Counted from the stretch's first letter, positions 24,075-33,517 are shown. The stretch is 64,000 nucleotides of DNA from Thermomonospora echinospora (GCF_900108175.1 NZ_FNVO01000014.1:62001-126000), one strand, 5' to 3'. Translations and numbers: made by a program. Notes: generated by a model not told the origin, from the sequence alone.

Positions 24075-25430
24075 TCAGACCGCGAAGTCCAGCAGCGGCA
24101 TCGCGTTGCTGGGGTGCCGCAGCTTGGACAGCGACTCCTTCTCCAGCTGGCGGATCCGCTCCCGGGTCAGCCCGAGATGCCGGCCGATCTCGTCGAGGGT
24201 GCGGGGCGTCCCGTCGTAGAGCCCGAACCGCATCGACATGATCGTCTCCTCCCGCGGCGAGAGGATCGACAGGGTGCGGCGCAGCTGGTCGGCCATCAGC
24301 TGCCGGTCGACCATCTCCGAGGCCTCGGGGCTGTCGATGTCCTCGATCAGGTCGCCGATGCGGGTCTCGCCGTCCTCGCCGATGGTGGAGTCCAGGCTGA
24401 TCGGCTGGCGGCTGGTGCGCAGCAGCTCGCGTACCTGCGCCGGGCTCTTGTCCAGCTCGGCGGCCAGCTCCTCGGGGGTGGGCTCGCGGCCCAGCCGCTG
24501 GTGCATGTCGCGCTCGACCCGGCTCAGCTTGCTGAGCATCTCCAGCACGTGCACCGGCAGCCGGATGGTGCGGGCCGAGTCGGCGAAGCCGCGCTGGATC
24601 GCCTGCCGGATCCACCACATGGCGTAGGTGGAGAACTTGAAGCCCTTGGTGTAGTCGAACTTTTCCACCGCGCGGATCAGGCCCAGGTTGCCCTCCTGGA
24701 CGACGTCCAGCAGGGACAGCCCGCGGTCGGAGTACTTCTTGGCCACCGACACCACGAGCCGCAGGTTGGCCTCCAGCATGTGCGACTTGGCGCGGCGGCC
24801 GTCCTCGGCCACCCACTCCAGGGCCTCGCGCATGTCGGGGGACAGGCCGACCTCGTTCTCCAGCTTGTACTCGGCGTACAGCCCGGCCTCGATGCGCTTG
24901 GCCAGCTCGACCTCCTGCTCGGCGGTGAGCAGCTGCCGGCGGCCGATCGACTTCAGGTAGGTGTGCACCGAGTCGCCCATGGAGCTCGACACGTCGTCGA
25001 GGTCGGCGGGCTCGGTCTCGGCCTCGGCCGCCTCGATCGGCTCGGTGGGCTCGACCGCCTCGATCTGGAAGGCGTCGTCGTCGGCCACGCTCACCGGGGC
25101 GTCCGCCGGGCCGCCGGGCTCCTGTGCGGCGGCGTCGGCCTTGGCCCTGGCGGTGCGGCGCTTGCCCGCGGCGGCCTTGCCGCGGGCGGGCCTGCGGGCG
25201 GTGGCGGACGCGGCCGCCGGGGTCTCGTCCTCGGAGGCCAGGCTCACGCCGGCCTCGGAGATCTCGCGCAGGATCGAGCGGCCCTGGGCCGGACTGATCC
25301 CGGCGGCCTCGAAGGCCGCGCGCACTTCGCCGAGGGAGAGGTGACCCTGGGCACGGCCACGCTCCAGAAGGTCTTCGAGCGGTGCGGTTGTCGCCTCCTG
25401 GGGCGGGGCCTGTACGGCGGTTCGCGGCAT
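24075..25430 (-). CDS. RpoD-like (sigma-70, group 1/2) RNA polymerase sigma factor
   Basis: 451 aa from the ATG at 25430 ([11 protein letters not shown]), after AAGGGAGG. N-terminal region with an HTH-like leader ([20 protein letters not shown]), then an Ala/Lys/Glu low-complexity stretch (about 70-145). Region 1.2 ([20 protein letters not shown] at about 150-169), region 2 ([31 protein letters not shown]), region 3 ([20 protein letters not shown]) and region 4 with [23 protein letters not shown] are complete. Closest in style to HrdB/SigA and SigB-type factors; I cannot say whether it is the housekeeping one. The C-terminal tail ends MPLLDFAV, unlike HrdB. Monocistronic. Confidence 0.93.
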   Translation of the reverse strand: MPRTAVQAPPQEATTAPLEDLLERGRAQGHLSLGEVRAAFEAAGISPAQGRSILREISEAGVSLASEDETPAAASATARRPARGKAAAGKRRTARAKADAAAQEPGGPADAPVSVADDDAFQIEAVEPTEPIEAAEAETEPADLDDVSSSMGDSVHTYLKSIGRRQLLTAEQEVELAKRIEAGLYAEYKLENEVGLSPDMREALEWVAEDGRRAKSHMLEANLRLVVSVAKKYSDRGLSLLDVVQEGNLGLIRAVEKFDYTKGFKFSTYAMWWIRQAIQRGFADSARTIRLPVHVLEMLSKLSRVERDMHQRLGREPTPEELAAELDKSPAQVRELLRTSRQPISLDSTIGEDGETRIGDLIEDIDSPEASEMVDRQLMADQLRRTLSILSPREETIMSMRFGLYDGTPRTLDEIGRHLGLTRERIRQLEKESLSKLRHPSNAMPLLDFAV

Positions 25431-25705
25431 GAGGACACCCCCCTCCCTTCCATATGACGTACGTGATGGACGCATACCTCACCTGTGGGCGGATGCGTTC
25501 TTTGCTGGTGGTTTGCGCTGCTGTGCGCACTATTCGAAACGCCCCACGGGGCCGATGTTGTTCCCGGCCGGGGTGGCGTCCCAGCTCATCCCCGACCTTA
25601 CTTTGTCAAGGTGGCAGGCTGAAAAACACCGGGAACCGCTCGACGACCACGGACGGAGTAGGAGTGAATCCACGAGAGAGGACTCCCCATGAACGGACGT
25701 GGTAG

Positions 25706-26329
25706 GTGTTGACCGCCCCCACGGACACGGAGCCGTCCATCCCCCTGTCCGGCGGGCCGCCCACCGACGCGGTCCTGGTGCAGGAGTCGTGGCGGATGCC
25801 CGAACGGTTCGCCGTGCTCTTTGACCGGCACGGCGACGAGATCCACCGCTATGTCGCCCGGCTGCTCGGGGCGCAGGCGGCCGAGGACGTCGTCGCCGAG
25901 ACCTTCCTGACGGCCTTCCGCAAGCGCACCTCCTACGACACCTCGCGGCCCGATGCCCGCCCCTGGCTGTACGGGATCGCGACCCTGGCCGCACGGCAGC
26001 AGCGGCGGGCGGAGATGCGCCGGCACCGGGTGCTGGCCTGGGCCCGGGCCGACCACCCGGCGGACACGTTCGACGACCGCAGCGCCGAGCGGGTGACCGC
26101 CCAGCGGCTGCAGCCCAGGCTGGCCAAGGTGCTGGCCGGGCTGCCGGCCGCCGACCGCGATCTGCTGCTGCTCATCGCCTGGGCGGAGCTGAGCTACGAG
26201 GAGGCCGCCGAGGCGCTCGGCATCCCCATCGGAACGGTGAAATCGCGCCTGCACCGGATCCGCAAGAAGGTGCGCCGAGCGTTCGGTGACATCGATCCCC
26301 TGGCGACCTACGAGGAGCCCCGGTCATGA
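25706..26329 (+). CDS. ECF-type RNA polymerase sigma factor
   Basis: 207 aa from the GTG at 25706; a TTG three bases on is an alternative, and the ribosome site is weak for both. Region 2 at about 33-105 (MPERFAVLFDRHGDEIHRYV, DVVAETFLTAFRKRTSYD, PWLYGIATLAARQQRRAEMR) and region 4 at about 140-195 (LPAADRDLLLLIAWAELSYE, EALGIPIGTVKSRLHRIRKK). The gene overlaps the next ORF by 4 bp. In Streptosporangiales such factors usually pair with a CU044_5270-type membrane protein, as here, which may act as an anti-sigma-like partner. Confidence 0.93.
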   Translation: MLTAPTDTEPSIPLSGGPPTDAVLVQESWRMPERFAVLFDRHGDEIHRYVARLLGAQAAEDVVAETFLTAFRKRTSYDTSRPDARPWLYGIATLAARQQRRAEMRRHRVLAWARADHPADTFDDRSAERVTAQRLQPRLAKVLAGLPAADRDLLLLIAWAELSYEEAAEALGIPIGTVKSRLHRIRKKVRRAFGDIDPLATYEEPRS

Positions 26330-27357
26330 CCCGTGACGAGATCATGCTCTTCCGGGAGGCGCGCCCCGACGTGCCCCCCTACGACCCCCACGCCAAGGCT
26401 CAGGCCCGTGCGAGGCTGCTGGCGGCCGCCGGCGGCGAGGCCAAGACGACGCCGGCCAGGCAGGCCAGGCGCCGCAGCGGACCGATGACGACCCGCAGGC
26501 GCTTCCTGGCGGTCGCCGCCCTGACCACGGGAGTGGCGGTCGGCGTCACGGTGGTGCAGGGCGTGGAACTGCCTGGCGGAGCCGAGCCGGGCGGGTCCGG
26601 CGGCCGTGTGTCGCTCAGGCCGGTCGCCGACGCCGAGGACCTGGCCGCCAACGCGGCGCTCAAGGCCGCCGCCGAGCCGGACGACCGTCCCCGGCCCGGT
26701 CAGTGGTCGTACGTCAAGACAGTCCTGGCATCTTCGTCCAAGGGGAGCGGGGGAAGGCTGTTCGGGCCTCCCGACCGGCGACTCACCATTGAGCGCTGGA
26801 CCAGCGCGGACGGCAGGCGTATAGCGATCAGCCAGGACGGCGGGCCGCTGGAGTTCGGGGAGGACGGCCCGGCCCATGGGGTGTCGCCGAGGAGCGACTA
26901 CCCGTACCTGCTGTCTCTGCCCACGGACACCGGCGCGTTGCTCGCGGAGATCCACCGGGGGATCGAGCGGGAGGGCGGCTGGCCGAGCGAGCGCAGGGAC
27001 CAGCGGGCCTTCGAAGTCATCGAGATCTACCTGCGCGACGTCGTGCTGCCGGCCAGGGTCCGGGCCGCCATGTACGGGGCGCTGACCAAGATCCCTGGGG
27101 TGGAGTACGAGGCCGGGGCCGCCGACATTGTCGGGCGTCCCGGAGTGACGCTTCACCTCCTGGCGGAGGGCTACCTCCGCTACGAGGTCATGATCGACCC
27201 CAGGACCTACGAGTACCTGGGCTTCCGCTATGTCGCCGTACGCGACCACCGTACGCAGGGCCTGGACGGGGAGTCGCACGTCAGGAAGGGGCAGATTCTC
27301 GGCTGGGGCGGCATGGCGGAGTCCGGCATCGTCGACGAGGCCGGTCGGCGGCCTTGA
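26326..27357 (+). CDS. CU044_5270 family protein, partner of ECF sigma factor
   Basis: 343 aa from the ATG overlapping the sigma stop. A cytoplasmic N-terminus of about 50 residues (MTRDEIMLFREARPDVPPYD), one membrane helix at about 58-77 (RRFLAVAALTTGVAVGVTVV), then a large extracytoplasmic domain with WSYVKTVLASSSKGSGGRLF and YLLSLPTDTGALLAEIHRGI, typical of the CU044_5270 family. The topology is that of an anti-sigma factor, but no ZAS zinc motif (HxxxCxxC) is present. The function of the family is unproven; sequestering or sensing for the ECF factor is inference from constant gene pairing. Confidence 0.88.
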   Translation: MTRDEIMLFREARPDVPPYDPHAKAQARARLLAAAGGEAKTTPARQARRRSGPMTTRRRFLAVAALTTGVAVGVTVVQGVELPGGAEPGGSGGRVSLRPVADAEDLAANAALKAAAEPDDRPRPGQWSYVKTVLASSSKGSGGRLFGPPDRRLTIERWTSADGRRIAISQDGGPLEFGEDGPAHGVSPRSDYPYLLSLPTDTGALLAEIHRGIEREGGWPSERRDQRAFEVIEIYLRDVVLPARVRAAMYGALTKIPGVEYEAGAADIVGRPGVTLHLLAEGYLRYEVMIDPRTYEYLGFRYVAVRDHRTQGLDGESHVRKGQILGWGGMAESGIVDEAGRRP

Positions 27358-27480
27358 CCGCGATGCCCCGCCCGGCGGCCTTGACCGCCGTGCCTCCTGT
27401 GGTGGCCTGTGGGGTGCCCGTGGCGTGATCACGGGCGGGCCGGGCGGCCGCCTCGGGGGCCGTGCGCCCTGCCGCCGCGG

Positions 27481-28644
27481 TCAGGCCCGTGCGGTGCTCG
27501 CCGTCCGGAGCGCCTGGCGGTCGGGTTTGCCGGAGGGTAGCAACGGGATGGCCTCCAGCAGTTCCAGCTCGCGGGGGGCGGCGTACACCGGCAGGGTCCG
27601 GCGGACCAGGTCGCGCAGTTCGCCGAGGGTGGGCGGGTCACCGGCCGGGACGACCACGGCGGTGATCCGCTCGCCCCACTCGGGGTCCGGGCGGCCCACC
27701 ACCACGACGTCCTTGACCTGCGGATGCCCGGCCAGCACCGCGGCGACCTCGGTGGCCAGCACCTTCTCCCCGCCGGTGTTGACGACGTCGTCCATCCGGC
27801 CCAGCACGCGCAGCCGGCCGTCCTCGACGGCGCCGAGGTCCTGGGTGAGGAACCAGTCCCCGTCTCGTGCCTCGGCGGTGGCCTGGGGCCGGAGCCGGTA
27901 TCGGGAGAACAGCACCGGCCCCGCCAGCCGGATCCGCCCGTCCGGGCCGAGGTCGGCGCGCACCCCGTCCAGCGGGACGCCGTCGTAGACGCAGCCGCCG
28001 CTGGTCTCGCTCATGCCGTAGGTGGTGAAGATCCGCGCGCCCCGGGCGCGGGCCTCGGTCAGCAGCCCCGGTGCGGCCGCGGCGCCGCCCAGCAGGATCG
28101 ACCCGAAGCGCGACAGGTCCACTCCCGCGTCCATCAGGCGGCGCAGCTGGGTGGGTACCACCGACAGGTGACGGGCCCGTGCCTGCGCGACGGCCGCGGT
28201 GTCGAAGCGCGGCATGATCACCGGCTCGGTCCCGGAGACCAGGGAGCGCACCAGCACCTGGAGACCGGCGATGTGGCTGGTGGGCAGGCAGCACAGCCAG
28301 CGGTCGCCGTCGGCGGCGCCGATCCGCTCCAGGGTGGCGGCGGCCGAGTGGCGCAGCGCGCCCGCCGGCAGCTCCGCGATCTTGGGGACGCCGGTGGAGC
28401 CGGAGGTGGCGATCAGCACCGCGGTGTCCGCGGCCACCGGCTCGCCGGCACGGTGCGGGCGCACGCCGTCGGCGGTCTCGACGGTGGCCGGGGCGAGCGC
28501 GTCCAGCAGCGTCCGCAGCGCCGGGCGCGGCAGCTCGGGGGACAGCGGGCAGATGGCCGGGCCGGTGCCGTCGAGGGCGGCGGCCAGCGCCCGCCACAGC
28601 CGGGGGCCGGGCGGGAGGACGAGGGCGTGCACCTGGCGATCCAT
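27481..28644 (-). CDS. menE: o-Succinylbenzoate-CoA ligase
   Basis: 387 aa from ATG, of the short actinobacterial MenE type. Adenylating-enzyme motifs: P-loop TAVLIATSGSTGVPKIAEL at about 74-92, TTYGMSETSGGCVYDG at about 217-232, the hinge GRMDDVVNTGGEKVLATEVA at about 290-309 and the catalytic Lys near the C-terminus (LLPSGKPDRQAL). It activates o-succinylbenzoate to its CoA ester in menaquinone synthesis. Divergent from menB (97 bp), so menB-C-D and menE share a control region with the palindrome at 28669-28684. Confidence 0.93.
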   Translation of the reverse strand: MDRQVHALVLPPGPRLWRALAAALDGTGPAICPLSPELPRPALRTLLDALAPATVETADGVRPHRAGEPVAADTAVLIATSGSTGVPKIAELPAGALRHSAAATLERIGAADGDRWLCCLPTSHIAGLQVLVRSLVSGTEPVIMPRFDTAAVAQARARHLSVVPTQLRRLMDAGVDLSRFGSILLGGAAAAPGLLTEARARGARIFTTYGMSETSGGCVYDGVPLDGVRADLGPDGRIRLAGPVLFSRYRLRPQATAEARDGDWFLTQDLGAVEDGRLRVLGRMDDVVNTGGEKVLATEVAAVLAGHPQVKDVVVVGRPDPEWGERITAVVVPAGDPPTLGELRDLVRRTLPVYAAPRELELLEAIPLLPSGKPDRQALRTASTARA

Positions 28645-28668
28645 GTCGCGGCCAGCCTAGACCGCCCC

Positions 28669-28684
28669 TTCGAACGCGTTCGAA
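28669..28684. promoter_or_regulatory. 16-bp perfect palindrome between menE and menB
   Basis: TTCGAACGCGTTCGAA, fully self-complementary, 25 bp from the menE start and 58 bp from the menB start. The position between divergent genes of one pathway suggests an operator. Confidence 0.55.
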
Positions 28685-28741
28685 TCGGCGGGGCGGTTGA
28701 ATGGACGCGGCCGGCGAGCGGCGCCGGCGAGAGAGGGACAC

Positions 28742-29641
28742 ATGGTTTCGGAGCTGTTCGATCCTTCCGCCTGGAAGGAAGTCGAGGGATTCTCCTTCAC
28801 CGACATCACCTACCACCGGGCGGTCGACCAGGGCACCGTGCGGATCGCCTTCGACCGGCCCGAGGTGCGCAACGCGTTCCGGCCGCACACGGTCGACGAG
28901 CTGTACCGAGCGCTGGACCACGCCCGCATGTCCAGCGACGTGGGCTGCGTGCTGCTCACCGGCAACGGGCCGTCTCCCAAGGACGGGGAGTGGGCGTTCT
29001 GCTCCGGCGGTGACCAGCGGATCCGCGGCCGGGACGGCTACCGGTACGCCGAGGGGGAGACCGGTGAGACGATCGACCCGGCCCGCACGGGGCGGCTGCA
29101 CATCCTGGAGGTGCAGCGGCTGATCCGGTTCATGCCCAAGGTCGTCATCTGCGTGGTGCCGGGCTGGGCGGCCGGCGGCGGGCACAGCCTGCACGTGGTG
29201 TCCGACCTCACGCTGGCCAGCCGTGAGCACGCCCGCTTCAAGCAGACCGACGCGGATGTGGGCAGCTTCGACGGCGGGTTCGGCTCGGCGTATCTGGCCC
29301 GGCAGGTGGGGCAGAAGTTCGCCCGGGAGATCTTCTTCCTGGGCGACGAGTACGACGCCGAGGCTGCGCACCGGATGGGCATGGTGAACGCGGTGGTGCC
29401 GCATGCCGACCTGGAGCGCACCGCGCTGGAGTGGGGCCGTAAGATCAACGGCAAGAGCCCGACCGCGCAGCGGATGCTGAAGTTCGCCTTCAACCTGATC
29501 GACGATGGGCTGGTCGGCCAGCAGGTGTTCGCCGGTGAGACCACCCGGCTGGCGTACATGACCGACGAGGCGGCCGAGGGACGGGACTCCTTCCTGGAGA
29601 AGCGCGACCCCGACTGGTCGCGTTTCCCCTGGTACTACTAG
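28742..29641 (+). CDS. menB: 1,4-Dihydroxy-2-naphthoyl-CoA synthase
   Basis: 299 aa from the ATG at 28742 (MVSELFDPSAW), with GAGAGGGA before it. Crotonase fold: RIAFDRPEVRNAFRPHTVDE at about 36-55; oxyanion-hole region WAFCSGGDQRIRGRDGYRYA at about 84-103, typical of MenB; GWAAGGGHSLHVVSDLTLAS at about 140-159; and KQTDADVGSFDGGFGSAYLA with the MenB catalytic Asp. It ends SRFPWYY, the MenB C-terminal signature. It forms the naphthoquinone ring of menaquinone. menC follows after 73 bp. Confidence 0.97.
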   Translation: MVSELFDPSAWKEVEGFSFTDITYHRAVDQGTVRIAFDRPEVRNAFRPHTVDELYRALDHARMSSDVGCVLLTGNGPSPKDGEWAFCSGGDQRIRGRDGYRYAEGETGETIDPARTGRLHILEVQRLIRFMPKVVICVVPGWAAGGGHSLHVVSDLTLASREHARFKQTDADVGSFDGGFGSAYLARQVGQKFAREIFFLGDEYDAEAAHRMGMVNAVVPHADLERTALEWGRKINGKSPTAQRMLKFAFNLIDDGLVGQQVFAGETTRLAYMTDEAAEGRDSFLEKRDPDWSRFPWYY

Positions 29642-29714
29642 GCCGGTACGGTTCGGTACGGGCTGATACGAGGCGAGGCGGCGCGGGCGCGCATAGGGGC
29701 AGGGGGTCGAGCGG

Positions 29715-30698
29715 GTGCGGGTCTACTCCATCCCGATGCGGACGCGGTTTCGCGGCATCACGCGCCGGGAGGGCGTGCTGATCCAGGGCCCCGCGGGCTG
29801 GGGGGAGTTCTCCCCGTTCGCCGAGTACGGTCCCGGTGAGTGCGCCCGCTGGCTGGCGGCGGCGCGCGAGGCCGCCCATGACGGGTGGCCCGCCCCGCTG
29901 CGCGAGACGATCCCGGTGAACGTGACGATCCCGGCGGTTGACCCCGAGCGGGCGCATGAGATGACCCGGGTGTCGGGCTGCCGGACCGCCAAGGTGAAGG
30001 TGGCCGAGCGGGGGATCGACCCGGCCCGTTCCGACGCCGAGGACCTGGCCCGCGTGGAGGCGGTGCGGGACGCGCTCGGCCCGGACGGCCGGGTGCGCGT
30101 CGACGTCAACGGCGCCTGGGATGTCGACCGTGCGGCACGGATGATCAGACGGCTGGACCGGTTCGACCTGGAGTACGTCGAGCAGCCCTGCGCCACGCTG
30201 GAGGAGCTGGCCCGGGTGCGGCGGCTGGTGGACGTGCCGGTCGCGGCCGACGAGTCGATCCGCCGGGCGGAGGATCCGCTGAAGGTGCGCGCGGCCGGGG
30301 CCGCCGACATCGCCGTGCTCAAGGTGCAGCCGCTGGGCGGGGTGCGGGCCGCGCTGCGGGTGGCCGAGCAGACCGGGCTGCCGGTGGTGGTGTCCAGCGC
30401 GGTGGAGACCTCGGTGGGGCTGGCGGCCGGGCTCGCCCTGGCCGCCGCGCTGCCCGAGTTGCCGTACGCCTGCGGGCTGGCCACGCTGTCGCTGCTGGAG
30501 GGCGATGTGGTCGTCGACCCGCTGGTGCCGGTGGACGGCCGTATCCCGGTGCGGCGGCCGGAGCCGGACCCCGGCGCGCTGCGCCGTTACGAGGCCGGCG
30601 CGGACGAGGGGGCGGGCTGGCGGCGCCGGGTCGCCGACGCCCAGGCCCTGATGGACGCGCCGCCGGTGATCGCAGTCACCCGAGGAGTCATGCCATGA
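29715..30698 (+). CDS. menC: o-Succinylbenzoate synthase
   Basis: 327 aa from the GTG at 29715. Enolase superfamily, actinobacterial MenC type. Catalytic Lys in RTAKVKVAERG at about 93-103, metal ligands D (RVDVNGAWD), E (YVEQPCATL) and D (VAADESIRRA), and the second Lys in AVLKVQPLGGVRAAL. It dehydrates SHCHC to o-succinylbenzoate. It overlaps menD by 4 bp (ATGA). No separate MenH gene is visible in the window. Confidence 0.95.
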   Translation: MRVYSIPMRTRFRGITRREGVLIQGPAGWGEFSPFAEYGPGECARWLAAAREAAHDGWPAPLRETIPVNVTIPAVDPERAHEMTRVSGCRTAKVKVAERGIDPARSDAEDLARVEAVRDALGPDGRVRVDVNGAWDVDRAARMIRRLDRFDLEYVEQPCATLEELARVRRLVDVPVAADESIRRAEDPLKVRAAGAADIAVLKVQPLGGVRAALRVAEQTGLPVVVSSAVETSVGLAAGLALAAALPELPYACGLATLSLLEGDVVVDPLVPVDGRIPVRRPEPDPGALRRYEAGADEGAGWRRRVADAQALMDAPPVIAVTRGVMP

Positions 30699-32368
30699 AC
30701 CCCGCGACCGCCCTGGCCACGGTGCTGGTCGACGAGCTGCTGCGCTGCGGCATGACCGACGCGGTGCTGGCCCCCGGCTCGCGGTCGGCCCCCCTGGCAC
30801 TGGCGCTGCACGCGGCGGCCAGGGCCGGACGGATGCGGCTGCATGTGCGCGTCGACGAGCGGTCGGCGTCGTTCCTGGGGCTGGGGCTGGCCAAACGGTC
30901 GGGCCGCCCGGTGGCGCTGGTGTGCACCTCGGGCACGGCGGCGGCCAACTTCCATCCGGCGGTGATCGAGGCCCACCAGTCGGGGGTGCCGCTGGTCGTG
31001 CTGACCGCCGACCGGCCGCCGGAGCTGCGCGACACCGGCGCCAACCAGACCATCGACCAGCTGCGGCTGTACGGGACGGCGGTCCGCTGGAGCTGCGAGA
31101 TCGGGGTGCCCGAGGACCGCCCCGGCATGGTGGCGTACTGGCGGTCGCTGGTGAGCCGGGCGTGGGGGCTGGCGCTGGCGCCGTCGCCGGGTCCGGTGCA
31201 CCTGAACGCCTCCTTCCGCGAGCCGCTGATCCCGGACGGCGACGACGGCTGGTGCGAGCCGCTGGACGGCGACGCCACCGGTGCGTGGACCCGGGTGCGG
31301 GCGGCCACGCCCGGGTCGGTGCTGCACGTGCCGCCGACCCGGCGGGGTGTGCTGGTCGTGGGGGACGGGGCGGCCAACGTCAAGCGGTACGTGGCGGCGG
31401 CGTCGATGGCCGGCTGGCCGGTGTTGGCCGAGCCGAACGGCAACGCCCGCTACGGCGACCACGCCCTGTCCTCGCATCACTTCCTGCTGGGGACACCGGA
31501 GTTCATGGAGCGGCACCGGCCCGAGGTGGTGGTGACGCTGGGCAAGCCGGGCCTGTCGCGGCCGCTGCTGTCGCTGCTGCGCCGTGCCGAGGAGCACATC
31601 GTGGTCGCCCCGGACCTGACGCGCTGGCCCGACCCGGTGCGCTCGGCCACCCAGGTCGCCCAGGAGGTGGAGATCCCGGTGGTGTCCGGCGACGACGGCT
31701 GGCTGCGGTCGTGGCGGACGGCGGATCTGGCGGCCACCCGGGCGGTGGACGCGGTGCTGGACGCCGGGGACGAGGTGAGCGAGCCGCGGCTGGCGCGCGA
31801 CCTGGTGGCCTCGATGCCGGGCGGGTCGCTGCTGTTCTGCGCGGCGAGCATGCCGATCCGGGACCTGGACCAGACGATGCGGCCGCGGCGGGGCATCCGG
31901 ATCATGGTCAACCGGGGGGCCAGCGGCATCGACGGGCTGGTGTCCACGGCGATGGGGGCGGCGCTGGCGCACAGCGGCCGCTCGTACGCGCTGCTGGGCG
32001 ACCTGGCGTTCCTGCACGATCAGAACGGGCTGATCCTGGGGCCGCACGAGCCCCGGCCGGACCTGGCGATCGTGGTGGTCAACAACCAGGGGGGCGGGAT
32101 CTTCTCGCTGCTGCCGCAGGCGGCGCTGCCCGACGACCCTTTCGAGCGGGTCTTCGGTACCCCGCACGAGGCGGACCTGGCCTATCTGGCGGCCGCGCAC
32201 CGGCTGCCGTACACGCTGCTGGAGTCGGCCTCGGACCTGCCGAAGGCGATCTCGGGGCAGGGGCTGCGGATCGTGGAGGCGCGGACCGACCGGGAGGCCA
32301 ACGCCGCGCTGCACGCGCGGATGCGCCGCGCTGCCCAGGAGGCGGTCCGCGCCGTCATGGGCGGCTGA
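30695..32368 (+). CDS. menD: 2-Succinyl-5-enolpyruvyl-6-hydroxy-3-cyclohexene-1-carboxylate synthase
   Basis: 557 aa from ATG. ThDP enzyme: the N-terminal Pyr domain has VLAPGSRSAPLALALHAAAR and VRVDERSASFLGLGLAKRSG, with the activating Glu in RVDERS (about 53); then LTADRPPELRDTGANQTIDQ. The C-terminal PP domain carries LLGDLAFLHDQNGLILGPHE (about 432-451) and NNQGGGIFSLLPQA, the ThDP/Mg motif. It condenses isochorismate with 2-oxoglutarate. The isochorismate would come from the MenF-type enzyme at 39.5 kb. Last gene of menBCD. Confidence 0.96.
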   Translation: MNPATALATVLVDELLRCGMTDAVLAPGSRSAPLALALHAAARAGRMRLHVRVDERSASFLGLGLAKRSGRPVALVCTSGTAAANFHPAVIEAHQSGVPLVVLTADRPPELRDTGANQTIDQLRLYGTAVRWSCEIGVPEDRPGMVAYWRSLVSRAWGLALAPSPGPVHLNASFREPLIPDGDDGWCEPLDGDATGAWTRVRAATPGSVLHVPPTRRGVLVVGDGAANVKRYVAAASMAGWPVLAEPNGNARYGDHALSSHHFLLGTPEFMERHRPEVVVTLGKPGLSRPLLSLLRRAEEHIVVAPDLTRWPDPVRSATQVAQEVEIPVVSGDDGWLRSWRTADLAATRAVDAVLDAGDEVSEPRLARDLVASMPGGSLLFCAASMPIRDLDQTMRPRRGIRIMVNRGASGIDGLVSTAMGAALAHSGRSYALLGDLAFLHDQNGLILGPHEPRPDLAIVVVNNQGGGIFSLLPQAALPDDPFERVFGTPHEADLAYLAAAHRLPYTLLESASDLPKAISGQGLRIVEARTDREANAALHARMRRAAQEAVRAVMGG

Positions 32369-32415
32369 CCGCCTCCCGCCTCCCAGCGCCCGGTTCGCTC
32401 CGGTCGGCCAGTATG

Positions 32416-32440
32416 TGATCTACAACGTAAAGGCGCTGGC
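32416..32440. promoter_or_regulatory. Operator-like motif, orphan copy 1
   Basis: GATCTAC-AAC-GTAAAGG at the core. It shares GATCTAC-n3-GTAAAGG with the copies at 35696 and 37385, but lies between the convergent menD and phosphatase genes, so no obvious gene starts from it. Confidence 0.45.
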
Positions 32441-32537
32441 CGGGATAAAGAGACGACCCCCTCGATCCGGTGACCGCAACGAGACGGCGAACGTCTAAGG
32501 TGTACTGCGCGGGCCTGGCGGCCGTCCCGAAGACGGT

Positions 32538-33356
32538 TCAGTCGAGGAGGCGGGACCGCAGCGCTGCGGTGTCGTCCTCGGTCCACCCGTGGTCGGCGAG
32601 CCAGCCGAGGGTGCCGCCGAACCGCTCGTCCAGGGTGGTCAGGAACTTCTCCATGATGGCCGGCTCGGGGCGGTGGCTGTCGGCGGGGCGGGAGTCCAGG
32701 TCGGCGGCGTAGGTCTCGCTGGCCCGCAGCCGGTCGAGGATGGCCTCCAGCCGCAGGCCGGTCTCGGCGTAGTCGGCGACGATGTGCTCACGGTGCACCC
32801 CGGCCACGTCCAGGGCCAGCGCGCAGACCACGCCGGTGCGGTCCTTGCCGGCGGCGCAGTGCACCAGGGCCGCTCCGCGGGTGCGGGCCATGACCCGCAG
32901 CGCGGCGACCACCGAGTCGGCGCGGTCCTGGAGGTAGCCCAGGTAGTGGCCGACCGACCGGTCGTGCTCGGGCCCGCGGTCGGTGCGGGACTGCCAGGGC
33001 AGCACCTTGTCGATGTCCAGGTCGGGGTCCGCACCATCGGGGGTGTCGGCGGCGACGTCGGTGTTCCGGCCGCCCTCGGCGAACAGCGACAGGTGGTGGA
33101 TGGTCACCGCCAGCACCCGGGTCAGCGGCCCGGGCCCCTCCAGTCGCACCTCGGCGTCGCTGCGCAGGTCGATGACGTCGCTCAGGGCGAAGTCGCCGAG
33201 GAGCGTCCGCAGATCGCCGTGCGTCAGTCCCTGCAGGTTGTCGGAGCGGAGGACCCTGCCGAACCGGGTGGCCCGCCCATCCGTCGTGATCAGTCCGCCC
33301 AGGTCGCGGACGTTGACCGCACCGTCCAGTTCGATCCACCGTATGCGCGCGCTCAT
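32538..33356 (-). CDS. Tyrosine-protein phosphatase (PtpB/DSP-like)
   Basis: 272 aa from the ATG at 33356 (a GTG one codon earlier is possible). The P-loop CX5R is HCAAGKDRTGVVCALALD at about 166-183, with a lead NVRDLGGLITTDGRATRFGR and RSDNLQGLTHGDLRTLL of the MptpB/Y_phosphatase3 family. A general acid Asp is not assignable by eye. It dephosphorylates phosphotyrosine or phosphoinositides; the substrate is unknown. No signal peptide. Convergent with menD. Confidence 0.9.
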   Translation of the reverse strand: MSARIRWIELDGAVNVRDLGGLITTDGRATRFGRVLRSDNLQGLTHGDLRTLLGDFALSDVIDLRSDAEVRLEGPGPLTRVLAVTIHHLSLFAEGGRNTDVAADTPDGADPDLDIDKVLPWQSRTDRGPEHDRSVGHYLGYLQDRADSVVAALRVMARTRGAALVHCAAGKDRTGVVCALALDVAGVHREHIVADYAETGLRLEAILDRLRASETYAADLDSRPADSHRPEPAIMEKFLTTLDERFGGTLGWLADHGWTEDDTAALRSRLLD

Positions 33357-33447
33357 CACCGTGCACCCTATATGCCGGGTATGTTCTGGATGTCTGGCGG
33401 GGTGGCCAGATCGCGCTCACCGGCGGCTACGGGCGGCCTCGAAAGCA

Positions 33448-33492
33448 GGGCCCCGCACGGCCGGGGGCCCGCACCCGGCCCGTGCGGGGCCC
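33448..33492 (-). terminator. Large hairpin terminator after katE
   Basis: A 13-bp stem GGGCCCCGCACGG / CCGTGCGGGGCCC encloses a 19-nt GC-rich loop, 25 bp past the stop of the leftward catalase gene. Confidence 0.75.
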
Positions 33493-33517
33493 CGGCCGGC
33501 GACGGCTCCTGCGGCGC

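Noticed and set aside
30587-32314. 575-codon minus-strand frame opposite menD
   Set aside because: Antisense shadow; menD is complete with all motifs.
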